Source: Pseudomonas sp. efr-133-TYG-5 (GTDB lineage: Bacteria > Pseudomonadota > Gammaproteobacteria > Pseudomonadales > Pseudomonadaceae). From it: DNA of 64,000 nt. Positions 28,717 to 38,453 of the stretch are shown piece by piece. The notes under the pieces were generated by a model, which searched no databases, was not told the origin of the DNA, and saw only the letters and a list, made by a program, of their open reading frames with translations. The translations under genes and the position numbers were made by a program. Within the stretch, counting starts at the first letter, position 1; every line of letters begins with the position of its first letter. The DNA lies in NCBI RefSeq assembly GCF_030209175.1, contig NZ_JARVSM010000001.1, positions 2,170,001 through 2,234,000 of the forward strand, written 5' to 3'.

Positions 28717-29456
28717 TGCTGGACTTCCTCGATCAGGGTGCCTTCAGCGCCGCCATGCACGATGTTCAGCAGGGCGCCGGGCTTGTTCATGTTAAATACG
28801 CGCAGCGGCATCTTGTGGTCGCGGCACAGGCAAATGGCCGTCAGATCCATCACGCCCAGCTTGCGATCCAGTACTTCATCGTAGGTCAGATGATCGAACT
28901 TCTCGGCATGCGGGTCTTTGAACGGGTCAGCGGTGTAGACGCCATCGACCTTGGTCGCCTTGAGCACGACATCGGCGTCGATTTCGATGGCACGCAGGCA
29001 CGCCGCCGAATCCGTGGTGAAGAACGGGTTGCCGGTACCGGCCGCGAAAATGACCACGTCCTTGGAGTTCAGGTGGCGCATGGCCTTGCGACGATCGTAG
29101 TGATCGGTCACACCCACCATGGAAATCGCCGACATCACGATGGCGGAGATATTCGCACGTTCCAGCGCATCGCGCATGGCCAGGGCGTTCATCACAGTGG
29201 CCAGCATGCCCATGTGGTCGCCGGTGACACGGTCCATGCCGGCCTTGCTCAGGGCTTCGCCGCGGAACAGGTTGCCGCCGCCGATGACCAGACCGACCTG
29301 GACACCGATGCCAACCAGTTGACCGACTTCCAGCGCCATGCGATCGAGCACCTTGGGATCGATCCCGAACTCTTCCGAGCCCATCAGGGCCTCGCCGCTA
29401 AGCTTGAGTAGAATGCGTTTATAGCGAGCCTGATAACCACTGCCCTGCTGAGCCAT
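28713..29456 (-). CDS. pyrH: UMP kinase
   Basis: PyrH phosphorylates UMP to UDP; it is the bacterial amino-acid-kinase-fold enzyme, distinct from eukaryotic UMP/CMP kinase. The 247-residue protein has [13 protein letters not shown] near its start, the GGGNLFRG nucleotide loop, [13 protein letters not shown] and [14 protein letters not shown]. With frr it forms the conserved tsf-pyrH-frr order; pyrG in this window acts later in the same pathway. Confidence 0.97.
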
Positions 29457-29610
29457 TGCGAATCTCTCCTGCGGCGTATTTAAAAATTCTTTGCGAGCTG
29501 TTTTCAGCTGCGTTCACTCTAGCGTGGCACTGCTTCAGCGCCATCGGAACATGGCTTTGTAAGTCAGTTCCAAGGGGAAACCAATTAAAAATTGGTAACC
29601 CTATCTGAAA

Positions 29611-29640
29611 AGAGGCTGCGCGCGTGAGCGGGCAGCCTCT
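29611..29640 (-). terminator. Intrinsic terminator after tsf
   Basis: AGAGGCTGC (29611-29619) and GCAGCCTCT (29632-29640) form a nine-base-pair stem with a 12-base loop and are followed by TTTTC on the minus strand. It begins 26 bases after the tsf stop and separates rpsB-tsf from pyrH-frr. Confidence 0.8.
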
Positions 29641-29666
29641 TTCGGGCGACAGTTGAAAAAACCGTC

Positions 29667-30530
29667 TTATTGCTTGGCGGCAGCCAGCTGGGCAGCAACT
29701 TCTTCAGCGAAGTTGTCGACCGGCTTCTCGATGCCTTCGCCTACTTTGAAGTAAGTGAAGGAAACGATTTCTGCGCCGCCTTTCTTGGCCAGCTCGCCAA
29801 CCTTGATTTCAGGGTTCTTGACGAACGCCTGCTCAACCAGGCTCGCTTCTGCCAGGAACTTGCTGATACGGCCTTTGACCATGTTCTCAACAATGTTTTC
29901 TGGCTTGCCTTTGATTTTTTCTTCGTTCAGCTGCAGGAACACAGCTTTTTCACGCTCGATCGCTTCAGCCGAAACTTGCGAAGGCAGCAGGAACTCAGGG
30001 TTGCTTGCCGCTACGTGCATCGCGATGTCCTTGGCCAGCTCGACGTCGCCGCCTTTCAGGGCCACGACCACGCCGATCTTGTTGCCGTGCAGGTAGCTAC
30101 CAACCACGTCACCTTCGATGCGAGCCAGGCGACGGATGTTGACGTTCTCGCCTACTTTGGCAACCAGTGCTTCGCGAGCAGCTTCTTGAGCAGCGATCAG
30201 CGGAGCCGCTTCGGTCAGCTTGTCAGCGAAGGCTTTTTCAACGCTGGCAGCAACGAAGTTCTTGAAGTCGTCTTGCAGAGCCAGGAAGTCGGTCTGCGAG
30301 TTCACTTCCAGGATAACGGCAGCCTTACCGTCGTCCTTGATTGCGATTGCGCCTTCAGCGGCAACGTTGCCAGCCTTTTTCGCAGCTTTGATGGCGCCCG
30401 AAGCACGCATGTCATCAATGGCTTTTTCGATGTCGCCGTCAGCCTTTTCCAGGGCTTTCTTGCAATCCATCATGCCTTCGCCGGTACGCTCGCGCAGTTC
30501 TTTGACCAACGCTGCAGTAATTGCTGCCAT
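29667..30530 (-). CDS. tsf: Elongation factor Ts
   Basis: EF-Ts is the guanine-nucleotide exchange factor of EF-Tu. The 287-residue product starts MAAITAALVKELRERTGEGM and has MDCKKALEKADGDIEKAI, the TDF.A-type NSQTDFLALQDDF exchange motif and a C-terminal domain ending AAQLAAAKQ. The frame extends to 30563 upstream, but MAAITAALV is the family start. Confidence 0.98.
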   Translation of the reverse strand: MAAITAALVKELRERTGEGMMDCKKALEKADGDIEKAIDDMRASGAIKAAKKAGNVAAEGAIAIKDDGKAAVILEVNSQTDFLALQDDFKNFVAASVEKAFADKLTEAAPLIAAQEAAREALVAKVGENVNIRRLARIEGDVVGSYLHGNKIGVVVALKGGDVELAKDIAMHVAASNPEFLLPSQVSAEAIEREKAVFLQLNEEKIKGKPENIVENMVKGRISKFLAEASLVEQAFVKNPEIKVGELAKKGGAEIVSFTYFKVGEGIEKPVDNFAEEVAAQLAAAKQ

Positions 30531-30665
30531 TTTCAAATTCCTCTTGGATAGGTTTTCAACCATTCCACCCGATCGAACGGGCGTTCAATTCGTCCCGAAT
30601 CACCTTGTAGCCGCTGCACGTTACAGATGCTGTAACTGCGCCGCCGACAAATGGTTTTCGAGGTG

Positions 30666-30694
30666 GCAAAAAGGGGGCCAAGCCCCCTTTTTGC
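30666..30694 (-). terminator. Perfect 13-bp hairpin terminator between rpsB and tsf
   Basis: GCAAAAAGGGGGC (30666-30678) is followed after CAA by its exact reverse complement (30682-30694). On the minus strand this gives a GC-rich stem with a built-in U-rich 3' flank, an intrinsic terminator form. Its place inside the rpsB-tsf pair suggests partial termination that lowers tsf relative to rpsB, a known arrangement in E. coli. Confidence 0.8.
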
Positions 30695-30720
30695 TTACTG
30701 AGTCAACGCCAGGGCGTCAA

Positions 30721-31458
30721 TTACTCAGCTGCAGCCTGAGTTTCTTCAGCTGCGAATTCTACAGTGCCGCCAGCAACGTTGTTGCGACCACGGATCACTG
30801 CGTCAGCCATCGAACCCATGTACAGCTGGATGGCGCGGATGGCGTCATCGTTGCCTGGGATGATGTAGTCAACGCCTTCCGGGCTGCTGTTGGTATCGAC
30901 AACGCCGATGACCGGGATGCCCAGCTTGTTGGCTTCGGTGATCGCGATGCGCTCGTGGTCAACGTCGATCACGAACAGTGCGTCTGGCAGACCGCCCATG
31001 TCCTTGATGCCGCCCAGGGAGCGATCCAGCTTCTCAAGATCGCGAGTGCGCATCAGCGCTTCTTTCTTGGTCAGCTTGGCGAAAGTACCGTCTTCGGCTT
31101 GTACTTCAAGGTCACGCAGACGCTTGATGGAAGCACGGATGGTCTTGAAGTTGGTCAGCATGCCGCCCAACCAGCGGTGATCGACGTACGGCGAACCGCA
31201 ACGTGCTGCTTCTTCAGCAACGATCTTGCCAGCGGAACGCTTGGTGCCGACGAACAGAATCTTGTTTTTGCCCTGGGCCAGACGCTCTACGAAAGTCAGA
31301 GCTTCGTTGAACATTGGCAGGGTTTTTTCAAGGTTGATAATGTGAATCTTGTTACGCGCGCCGAAAATGTACTTGCCCATTTTCGGATTCCAGTAACGGG
31401 TTTGGTGACCGAAGTGCACACCGGCCTTCAGCATATCGCGCATGTTGACTTGGGACAT
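30721..31458 (-). CDS. rpsB: 30S ribosomal protein S2
   Basis: S2 is a large-interface protein of the small ribosomal subunit. The 245-residue product starts [20 protein letters not shown] and contains [34 protein letters not shown] and the C-terminal [20 protein letters not shown]. The upstream frame extension (to 31620) is the untranslated leader. The rpsB-tsf pair is divergent from map. Confidence 0.98.
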   Translation of the reverse strand: MSQVNMRDMLKAGVHFGHQTRYWNPKMGKYIFGARNKIHIINLEKTLPMFNEALTFVERLAQGKNKILFVGTKRSAGKIVAEEAARCGSPYVDHRWLGGMLTNFKTIRASIKRLRDLEVQAEDGTFAKLTKKEALMRTRDLEKLDRSLGGIKDMGGLPDALFVIDVDHERIAITEANKLGIPVIGVVDTNSSPEGVDYIIPGNDDAIRAIQLYMGSMADAVIRGRNNVAGGTVEFAAEETQAAAE

Positions 31459-31833
31459 GATAGTTCCTTGATAAGTCGGGTTGGGCCTCCACGTATCCCA
31501 ATGACCAACCCCTGATCCGAGGATCAAAGGCACCCAGGCCATCGTGTCGACACGTGTGTGGGTTAGTGCTCCCGGAGCTATCCCCGGAAAGCGGCGCATT
31601 TTATACCACAGCAAGGGCACAAACGGAACCCGGAATCTGTAATCGCTTCAGGGACCTGCGCGCCGGCGCCATGGAATCGCGGTATCGCCTGCCATTGTAT
31701 AGACACAAGCGCTGCACGCAGGCGCGGTTTTGCGCCTTTGGTCTGTTAGAATCGCGTTTTTCTCGGGTCGCAAAACGAACACCTGCGGCCCCACCCGTAT
31801 CAACAAGCGCCGCCGAGCGCAGAGAGAGCCTGT
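31459..31833. promoter_or_regulatory. Divergent rpsB / map control region
   Basis: This 375-base gap is the longest in the window without a gene. For rpsB, a TATAAA -10-like box lies at 31605-31600 (minus), which would give a leader of roughly 135 bases containing several GC-rich stems; E. coli rpsB also has a leader through which S2 feeds back. For map, a TTAGAAT box at 31746-31752 (plus) is followed by a 75-base leader. The -35 elements are weak for both. I see no coding sequence in it. Confidence 0.45.
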
Positions 31834-32616
31834 ATGACCGTCACCCTCAAAACCCCCGAGGACATCGCCGCCATGCGTGTCGCCGGCAAACTGGCCGCCG
31901 ACGTGCTGGAAATGATTGCCGAACACGTCAAGCCGGGCGTGACCACCGATGAGCTGAACCAGATCTGCCACGACTACATCGTCAACGTGCAACAGGCCAT
32001 CCCTGCCCCGCTCAACTACAAGGGCTACCCGAAGTCGATCTGCACCTCGATCAACCACGTGGTCTGCCACGGCATCCCGAACGACAAGCCGCTGAAGAAC
32101 GGCGACACGCTGAACATCGACGTCACCGTGATCAAGGACGGCTACCACGGCGACACCAGCCGCATGTTCCACGTCGGCACCGTGCCGGTATGGGCCGAGC
32201 GCCTGTCGCAAGTCACCCAGGAATGCATGTACAAGGCGATCGAGATCGTCAAACCCGGCTGCCGTCTCGGCGACATCGGTGAAATCATCCAGAAGCATGC
32301 GGAAAAGAACGGCTTCTCGGTGGTGCGCGAGTTCTGCGGCCATGGCATCGGCAAGGTGTTCCACGAAGAACCGCAGATCCTCCACTACGGTCGTGCCGGC
32401 ACCGGCATGGAACTGAAGGCCGGCATGACCTTCACCATCGAGCCGATGATCAACCAGGGCAAGGCGGACACCAAGGTCCTGGGTGACGGCTGGACCGCGA
32501 TCACCAAGGACCGCAAGCTCTCGGCCCAGTGGGAACATACCCTGCTGGTCACCGACACCGGCTACGAGATCTTCACCCTGCGCAGCGACGACACGATCCC
32601 GCGCGTATCGGCCTGA
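31834..32616 (+). CDS. map: Methionine aminopeptidase, type I
   Basis: Map removes the N-terminal methionine from nascent proteins. The 260-residue pita-bread-fold protein carries the five metal ligands in order: Asp in NIDVTV, Asp in YHGDTS, His in FCGHGIG, Glu in TIEPMI and Glu in WEHTLLV. Length matches type Ia enzymes. The gene is divergent from rpsB, the common arrangement, and is followed by glnD after 46 bases. Confidence 0.97.
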   Translation: MTVTLKTPEDIAAMRVAGKLAADVLEMIAEHVKPGVTTDELNQICHDYIVNVQQAIPAPLNYKGYPKSICTSINHVVCHGIPNDKPLKNGDTLNIDVTVIKDGYHGDTSRMFHVGTVPVWAERLSQVTQECMYKAIEIVKPGCRLGDIGEIIQKHAEKNGFSVVREFCGHGIGKVFHEEPQILHYGRAGTGMELKAGMTFTIEPMINQGKADTKVLGDGWTAITKDRKLSAQWEHTLLVTDTGYEIFTLRSDDTIPRVSA

Positions 32617-32662
32617 TCCCGGAAAACGCTCCCAGCCCATAGACAGAAAGGAAAGCCAATCG

Positions 32663-35365
32663 ATGCCGCAGGTGGATCCCGAACTCTTCGACCGCGGCCA
32701 GTTCCAGGCTGAACTGGCCCTGAAAGCGAGCCCCATCGCCGCATTCAAGAAGGCGATCCGCCAGGCCCGTGAAGTGCTCGACGCGCGTTTTCGCAGCGGG
32801 CGCGACATTCGACGGCTGATCGAGGACCGCGCCTGGTTCGTCGACAACATCCTGCAAAAGGCCTGGGAGCAGTTCAACTGGAGCGAAGACGCCGATATCG
32901 CGCTGGTCGCGGTCGGCGGTTACGGGCGCGGCGAGCTGCACCCGTATTCCGACATTGACCTACTGATCCTGCTCGACAGCGCCGATCACGAAGTTTTCCG
33001 CGACTCCATCGAGCGTTTTCTGACGCTGCTGTGGGACATCGGCCTGGAAGTCGGGCAAAGCGTACGCTCGGTCGACGAATGCGCCGAAGAGGCCCGCGCC
33101 GACCTGACGGTGGTCACCAACCTGATCGAAAGCCGCACCATCTGCGGCCCCGAGCGTCTGCGCCAGCGCATGCTCGACGTCACCAGCACCGCCCACATGT
33201 GGCCGAGCAAGGAGTTCTTCCTGGCCAAGCGCGCCGAGCAGAAGGCCCGCCACCACAAATACAACGACACCGAATACAACCTGGAACCCAACGTCAAAGG
33301 CTCGCCCGGCGGCCTGCGCGATATCCAGACGATCCTCTGGGTTGCCCGGCGCCAGTACGGCACCCTGAACCTGCGCGCCCTGGCCGGCGAAGGTTTCCTG
33401 GTCGAGAGCGAAAATGCCCTGCTTGCCTCCTCCCAGGAATTTCTCTGGAAGGTGCGCTATGCCCTGCACATGCTTGCCGGCCGCGCCGAGGACCGCCTGC
33501 TGTTCGATCACCAGCGCACCATCGCCGGGCTGCTGGGGTTTGAAGGCGACGACGCGAAACAGGCCGTCGAAAACTTCATGCAACAGTATTTCCGCGTGGT
33601 GATGAGCATCGCCCAGCTCAGCGACCTGATCATCCAGCACTTCGAGGAAGTCATCCTCGCCCCGGAAGACGAGGCGCCGCCCCAGCCGATCAACGCGCGG
33701 TTCCAGCTGCACGACGGCTACATCGAGGCACGCAACGACAACGTGTTCCGTCGTACGCCGTTCGCCATGCTCGAGATCTTCGTGCTGATGGCCCAGCAGC
33801 CGGAAATCAAAGGCGTACGCGCCGACACCATTCGTCTGCTGCGGGAAAACCGCCACCTGATCGACGACAACTTCCGTAACGACATTCGCAACACCAGCCT
33901 GTTCATCGAGCTGTTCAAGTGCAAGATCGGCATCCACCGCAACCTGCGGCGGATGAACCGCTACGGCATCCTCGGCCGTTACCTGCCGGAGTTCGGCTTC
34001 ATCGTCGGGCAGATGCAGCACGACCTGTTCCACATCTATACGGTCGATGCGCACACGCTGAATCTGATCAAGCACCTGCGCAAGCTGCAGTACACCCAGG
34101 TGTCGGAGAAATTCCCGCTGGCGGCCAAGCTCATGGCCAAGCTGCCCAAGCCCGAACTCATTTATATGGCGGGCCTGTATCACGATATCGGCAAGGGCCG
34201 GCACGGCGATCACTCGGAAATCGGCGCGGTCGATGCCGAGGCGTTCTGCCAGCGCCATCAACTACCTGTGTGGGACAGCCGGCTGATCGTCTGGCTGGTG
34301 CAGAACCACCTGGTGATGTCGACCACCGCCCAGCGCAAGGATCTGTCCGACCCGCAGGTGATCCACGACTTCGCCCAGGCTGTCGGCGATGAAACCCGCC
34401 TCGACTACCTGTACGTGCTGACCGTCGCCGACATCAACGCCACCAACCCGACCCTGTGGAATTCGTGGCGCGCCAGCCTGCTGCGCCAGCTCTACACCGA
34501 GACCAAGCGCGCCCTGCGCCGCGGCCTGGAAAACCCGGTGGATCGCGAAGAGCAGATCCGCCAGACCCAGAGCGCGGCGCTGGACATCCTGGTGCGCGGC
34601 GGCACCGACCCGGACGACGTCGAGCAGCTGTGGGCGCAACTGGGCGACGACTACTTCCTGCGTCACACCGCCGGCGACGTCGCCTGGCACAGCGACGCCA
34701 TCCTCCAGCAGCCGGCCGATGGCGGGCCGCTGGTGCTGATCAAGGAAACCACCCAGCGCGAATTCGAGGGCGGTACGCAAATCTTCATCTATGCCCCGGA
34801 CCAGCACGACTTCTTCGCCGTGACCGTGGCCGCGATGGACCAGCTCAACCTGAACATTCACGATGCCCGGGTCATCACCTCGAGCAGCCAGTTCACCCTC
34901 GACACCTACATCGTGCTCGACACCGATGGCGACTCGATCGGCGACAACCCGGCGCGGGTCAAGCAGATTCGCGACGGCCTGACCGAAGCCCTGCGCAACC
35001 CCGACGATTACCCGACGATCATCCAGCGCCGGGTGCCGCGCCAGCTCAAGCACTTCGCGTTCGCGCCACAGGTGACCATCCACAACGATGCCCAGCGACC
35101 GGTGACGGTGCTGGAGCTGACGGCACCGGATCGTCCGGGCCTGCTGGCGCGGGTCGGCGGGATTTTCCTCGAGTTCGATCTGTCGCTGCAGAACGCCAAG
35201 ATCGCCACGCTGGGCGAACGGGTGGAAGACGTGTTCTTCATCACCGACGCGCACAACCAGCCGTTGTCCGATCCGTTGCTGTGCAGCCGTTTGCAGGACG
35301 CAATCGTCGAGCAACTGAGCGTTACTCAGGAACCTGATATCAAGCTGTCGCGCATCAGTATCTGA
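32663..35365 (+). CDS. glnD: Bifunctional uridylyltransferase/uridylyl-removing enzyme GlnD
   Basis: GlnD senses glutamine and adds or removes UMP on PII proteins, controlling nitrogen metabolism. The 900-residue protein has the nucleotidyltransferase motif [20 protein letters not shown] (near 90-110), the HD hydrolase motif [14 protein letters not shown] (near 510), and two C-terminal ACT domains (about 710-790 and 815-895, the latter with [16 protein letters not shown]). The ATG at 32663 follows a purine-rich site (AGAAAGGAAAG) and gives the usual length of about 900. Confidence 0.97.
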   Translation: MPQVDPELFDRGQFQAELALKASPIAAFKKAIRQAREVLDARFRSGRDIRRLIEDRAWFVDNILQKAWEQFNWSEDADIALVAVGGYGRGELHPYSDIDLLILLDSADHEVFRDSIERFLTLLWDIGLEVGQSVRSVDECAEEARADLTVVTNLIESRTICGPERLRQRMLDVTSTAHMWPSKEFFLAKRAEQKARHHKYNDTEYNLEPNVKGSPGGLRDIQTILWVARRQYGTLNLRALAGEGFLVESENALLASSQEFLWKVRYALHMLAGRAEDRLLFDHQRTIAGLLGFEGDDAKQAVENFMQQYFRVVMSIAQLSDLIIQHFEEVILAPEDEAPPQPINARFQLHDGYIEARNDNVFRRTPFAMLEIFVLMAQQPEIKGVRADTIRLLRENRHLIDDNFRNDIRNTSLFIELFKCKIGIHRNLRRMNRYGILGRYLPEFGFIVGQMQHDLFHIYTVDAHTLNLIKHLRKLQYTQVSEKFPLAAKLMAKLPKPELIYMAGLYHDIGKGRHGDHSEIGAVDAEAFCQRHQLPVWDSRLIVWLVQNHLVMSTTAQRKDLSDPQVIHDFAQAVGDETRLDYLYVLTVADINATNPTLWNSWRASLLRQLYTETKRALRRGLENPVDREEQIRQTQSAALDILVRGGTDPDDVEQLWAQLGDDYFLRHTAGDVAWHSDAILQQPADGGPLVLIKETTQREFEGGTQIFIYAPDQHDFFAVTVAAMDQLNLNIHDARVITSSSQFTLDTYIVLDTDGDSIGDNPARVKQIRDGLTEALRNPDDYPTIIQRRVPRQLKHFAFAPQVTIHNDAQRPVTVLELTAPDRPGLLARVGGIFLEFDLSLQNAKIATLGERVEDVFFITDAHNQPLSDPLLCSRLQDAIVEQLSVTQEPDIKLSRISI

Positions 35366-35426
35366 TCCAACCATTTTCCCCTGTGGGCCGTGCCGGCAGG
35401 CGCCGCCCACATTGAACGAGGCCCTC

Positions 35427-36626
35427 ATGAATAACGCTCTGAACCAGTTGCAGCCCTACCCGTTCGAAAAGCTCCGTGCCCTGCTCGGCAGCGTCACGCC
35501 GAACCCGGACAAGCGCCCGATCGCGCTGTCCATCGGCGAGCCGAAACACCGCTCGCCAAGCTTTGTCGCCGAGGCCCTGGCGAGCAACCTGGATCAGATG
35601 GCGGTCTACCCGACCACCCTCGGCATTCCGGCCCTGCGCGAAGCCATCGCGGCCTGGTGCGAGCGTCGTTTCCATGTGCCAGCGGGCTGGATCGATCCGG
35701 CGCGCAACGTGCTGCCGGTCAACGGCACCCGCGAGGCGCTGTTCGCTTTCACCCAGACCGTGGTCAACCGTGGCGACGACGCGCTGGTGGTCAGCCCGAA
35801 CCCGTTCTATCAGATCTACGAAGGCGCGGCATTTCTCGCCGGGGCCAAGCCGCACTACCTGCCGTGCCTGGATGAAAACGGCTTCAACCCGGACTTCGAC
35901 GCCGTGTCGGCGGACATCTGGAAGCGTTGCCAGATCCTGTTCCTGTGCTCGCCCGGCAACCCGACCGGTGCGCTGATTCCAGTCGAGACCCTGAAAAAGC
36001 TCATCGCCCTGGCCGACGAATACGACTTCGTGATCGCCGCCGACGAGTGCTACAGCGAGCTGTACTTCGACGAACAGACGCCACCGCCGGGCCTGCTCAG
36101 TGCCTGCGCCGAACTGGGTCGCCAGGATTTCAAGCGCTGCGTGGTGTTCCACAGCCTGTCCAAGCGTTCCAACCTGCCGGGCCTGCGTTCCGGCTTCGTC
36201 GCCGGCGATGCCGACATCCTCAAGGGCTTCCTGCTCTATCGCACCTACCATGGCTGCGCGATGCCGGTGCAGACACAACTGGCCAGCGTTGCCGCGTGGA
36301 ACGACGAAGTGCACGTGCGCGCCAACCGTGCGCTGTATCGCGAGAAGTTCGACGCGGTCCTGGCGATCCTCGCCCCGGTAATGGACGTGCAGCGCCCGGA
36401 CGGCAGCTTCTACCTGTGGCCGAACGTGCAAGGCGATGACGCGGCGTTCTGCCGTGACCTGTTCGCCGAGGAACACGTGACCGTGGTGCCGGGTTCGTAC
36501 CTGTCGCGCGACGTCGACGACACCAACCCGGGCGCCGGCCGGGTGCGCATGGCGCTGGTCGCCCCGCTGGCCGAATGCGTGGAAGCGGCCGAGCGCATCC
36601 GCGACTTCGTCCTGCGTCGCCAGTAA
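35427..36626 (+). CDS. dapC: Succinyldiaminopimelate transaminase
   Basis: DapC makes N-succinyl-LL-diaminopimelate in lysine and peptidoglycan precursor synthesis; dapD and dapE of the same branch are at 40.8 and 47.5 kb. The 399-residue class I/II aminotransferase has NGTREALFAF, CSPGNPTGALIP, the AADECYSELYFD segment and the pyridoxal-phosphate lysine in FHSLSKRSNLPGLRSGF. I chose the ATG at 35427; a TTG five codons earlier (35412) is in frame. A strong hairpin follows the gene. Confidence 0.94.
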   Translation: MNNALNQLQPYPFEKLRALLGSVTPNPDKRPIALSIGEPKHRSPSFVAEALASNLDQMAVYPTTLGIPALREAIAAWCERRFHVPAGWIDPARNVLPVNGTREALFAFTQTVVNRGDDALVVSPNPFYQIYEGAAFLAGAKPHYLPCLDENGFNPDFDAVSADIWKRCQILFLCSPGNPTGALIPVETLKKLIALADEYDFVIAADECYSELYFDEQTPPPGLLSACAELGRQDFKRCVVFHSLSKRSNLPGLRSGFVAGDADILKGFLLYRTYHGCAMPVQTQLASVAAWNDEVHVRANRALYREKFDAVLAILAPVMDVQRPDGSFYLWPNVQGDDAAFCRDLFAEEHVTVVPGSYLSRDVDDTNPGAGRVRMALVAPLAECVEAAERIRDFVLRRQ

Positions 36627-36634
36627 TACCCGGG

Positions 36635-36661
36635 GCCCGTGCCGGGCAATCCGGCACGGGC
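36635..36661 (+). terminator. Hairpin terminator after dapC
   Basis: GCCCGTGCCGG (36635-36645) and CCGGCACGGGC (36651-36661) form a perfect 11-base-pair stem with a GCAAT loop nine bases after the dapC stop. The U-run is missing (CAATGCAAAT follows), so termination strength is uncertain. Confidence 0.6.
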
Positions 36662-36794
36662 AATGCAAATATCGCGTTACAGTTGCAGCATTCCTGTACC
36701 CCTCCTTCCTCCCAGCCAAGGCTTAGTCTCGGGCCGCGCCGCTTGCTGCGCGTAAACAACGCCCTTACCACCCACTTCAAGGAAGAAGTCGACA

Positions 36795-37520
36795 ATGCAT
36801 CAACTGACAGACTGCCAACTTATCCAGTCGCCAGACGATCAAGCGGCTTACACCAGCGCCATCAATGAGAATCCGGCCAATGCCGGCACAACGGGCCGAA
36901 CCCGGCGAAAACGCTCGTTGTTCAACTATTCAAAACTGTGGGCCAATGGTCGTACGTTGAAGATTGCCTTTCTGGATAATCCGCCCGCCGCACACAAACA
37001 GAAAATCATCGCCGCCGCCAGCCAATGGCTGCCCTACATCAACTTGAAGTTTGTCTTCGTCGATGATGAGGGCGACATCCGCATTGCTACCGGCAATAAC
37101 GACAACAGTTCGATGCTTGGCACGGACGCCCTGCTGATCCACCCCGACCACCCCACGATGAACCTCGGCGTGCCGCCGGACCATGCCGATTTCGACGTGA
37201 TCGTCATCCACGAATTCGGCCACGCCCTCGGTGCCATGCACGAGCACCAGCATCCACAGGCGAACATCCCGTGGGATAAACCCAAGGTCTACGCGTTCTA
37301 TCAAAATCGTGAAATGAACCCGCTGAGCAAGACTCAGGTCGACCGAAACCTGTTCGCCACGTTCGACACATTGAGCGCGGTGCATACCGCCTACGACCGC
37401 AAGTCGGTCATGCATCATCCGGTGCCGAACAGCCTGACGCTGGGCGACTGGGAAGTCCCGATCAATCGCCGCATCAGCAAGAAAGACAAGCGCCTGATGC
37501 GCCTGCTCTATCCGAAATAA
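36795..37520 (+). CDS. Astacin-like (M12-type) zinc metalloprotease, copy 1
   Basis: The 241-residue protein has the zinc-binding motif HEFGHALGAMHEHQHP: His139, Glu140, His143, His149 and the Glu after the third His that marks astacins. A Met-turn SVMHHP follows, with Met206. No signal peptide or membrane segment is visible. The N-terminus carries INENPAN (23-29) and a basic RTRRKR run (35-40), both also present at the same positions in the next gene. These could form a short propeptide with a processing site; that is inference. The substrate is unknown. It lies 168 bases after dapC and 168 before its paralogue. Confidence 0.8.
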   Translation: MHQLTDCQLIQSPDDQAAYTSAINENPANAGTTGRTRRKRSLFNYSKLWANGRTLKIAFLDNPPAAHKQKIIAAASQWLPYINLKFVFVDDEGDIRIATGNNDNSSMLGTDALLIHPDHPTMNLGVPPDHADFDVIVIHEFGHALGAMHEHQHPQANIPWDKPKVYAFYQNREMNPLSKTQVDRNLFATFDTLSAVHTAYDRKSVMHHPVPNSLTLGDWEVPINRRISKKDKRLMRLLYPK

Positions 37521-37535
37521 ACTGCATACACGTGT

Positions 37536-37556
37536 GCCGGGCGCAATGCCCGGCAA
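37536..37556 (+). terminator. Hairpin after the first metalloprotease gene
   Basis: TGCCGGGC (37536-37543) pairs with GCCCGGCA (37549-37556) around a short loop, 16 bases after the stop codon, followed by AACTTTC. It suggests that the two protease genes are at least partly separate transcription units, although the weak U-run leaves read-through likely. Confidence 0.5.
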
Positions 37557-37688
37557 ACTTTCAATATCAAGTAAAACAACTGACCAACCACTGACTTTAA
37601 TCAAGCCGCGTGCGCCGTTAACTTGAACCACCGGAACAACTCTTCCGGACACCGACATGCAGTCAACTACAAGTACGGACACTTAATC

Positions 37689-38441
37689 ATGAACTTCGCA
37701 ATGCCCTGCCTTACCGATACTTCAATCAATCTGCAGGCTTCCTATCAAGTGGCCATAAACGAAAACCCGGCCAACCAGAGATCCACTGCAGCCGCGCGCA
37801 AAAAACGCGCGGCCGGCAACCACGCACACTTCTGGGCGCCGGGGCGCACGCTGCGCATTGCCTTCGTCAGCGGCGACCAGGCGTTCAAGGACGCCGTCAT
37901 CGCAGCAGCCAGCGCCTGGCAGCCACACATCAATCTGTTGCTGGAGTTCGTCGAGGGCTCGGCAGGCGAAATCCGCATCAGCAGCACGCCCGGGGTGTAC
38001 TGGTCGGCCATCGGCACCAATGCCCTGCTGATCGAGGAAGGCCCGACAATGCACCTGTCGCCGGATCTGCACGCACCAGCGATTTTCGCCGCCAGTGTGC
38101 TGCATGAATTCGGCCATGCCCTGGGCGCCGAGCATGAGCATCTGCACCCCGAATCGAACATTCCGTGGAACAAAGCGGCGGTCTACGCGGCACATGGGGT
38201 GGCGGCGGACGCCGACGAGGATGATTACGCCCGCCGCGCGGTCGACGAGCGCTACTTCAACCTGCTCGATGCCAGCCAATTCGACTATTCGCCGTACGAC
38301 CCGCAGTCGATCATGCACTACCCGGTGCGCCAGGACTGGACCCTGGGCGACTTCCGGATTGACCTCAACCGGGTGCTCAGCGAAAAGGACAAGGCGTCCA
38401 TGGCCAAGGCCTATCCGCACCCCGTTGCCCAGAGCGCCTGA
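37689..38441 (+). CDS. Astacin-like (M12-type) zinc metalloprotease, copy 2
   Basis: This 250-residue paralogue of the preceding gene keeps HEFGHALGAEHEHLHP with His139, Glu140, His143 and His149 at identical positions, and the Met-turn SIMHYP with Met209. It shares INENPAN (23-29), a basic ARKKR run (36-40), the GRTL(K/R)IAF strand and the NIPW segment after the zinc site. I chose the ATG at 37689 because the N-terminus then aligns with copy 1; the frame opens further upstream at 37623 with TTG. No signal peptide is visible, so export, if any, must use another route. The two genes arose by duplication and have diverged considerably. Confidence 0.8.
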   Translation: MNFAMPCLTDTSINLQASYQVAINENPANQRSTAAARKKRAAGNHAHFWAPGRTLRIAFVSGDQAFKDAVIAAASAWQPHINLLLEFVEGSAGEIRISSTPGVYWSAIGTNALLIEEGPTMHLSPDLHAPAIFAASVLHEFGHALGAEHEHLHPESNIPWNKAAVYAAHGVAADADEDDYARRAVDERYFNLLDASQFDYSPYDPQSIMHYPVRQDWTLGDFRIDLNRVLSEKDKASMAKAYPHPVAQSA

Positions 38442-38453
38442 TCCCGCCTGCGT

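Noticed and set aside
31648..32877. 409-codon minus-strand frame opposite map and the start of glnD
   Set aside because: Its reading covers the antisense of two firmly assigned genes and of their intergenic gap; no start signal or family motif.
37623..37688. 22-codon N-terminal extension of the second metalloprotease (TTG start)
   Set aside because: It would abolish the position-for-position match of INENPAN and the zinc site with the first copy, and starts at a rare codon without a clear ribosome site.
36795..38441. Protease pair as part of a mobile island
   Set aside because: No integrase, attachment repeat or insertion sequence flanks it, and base and codon composition look like the neighbours by eye.
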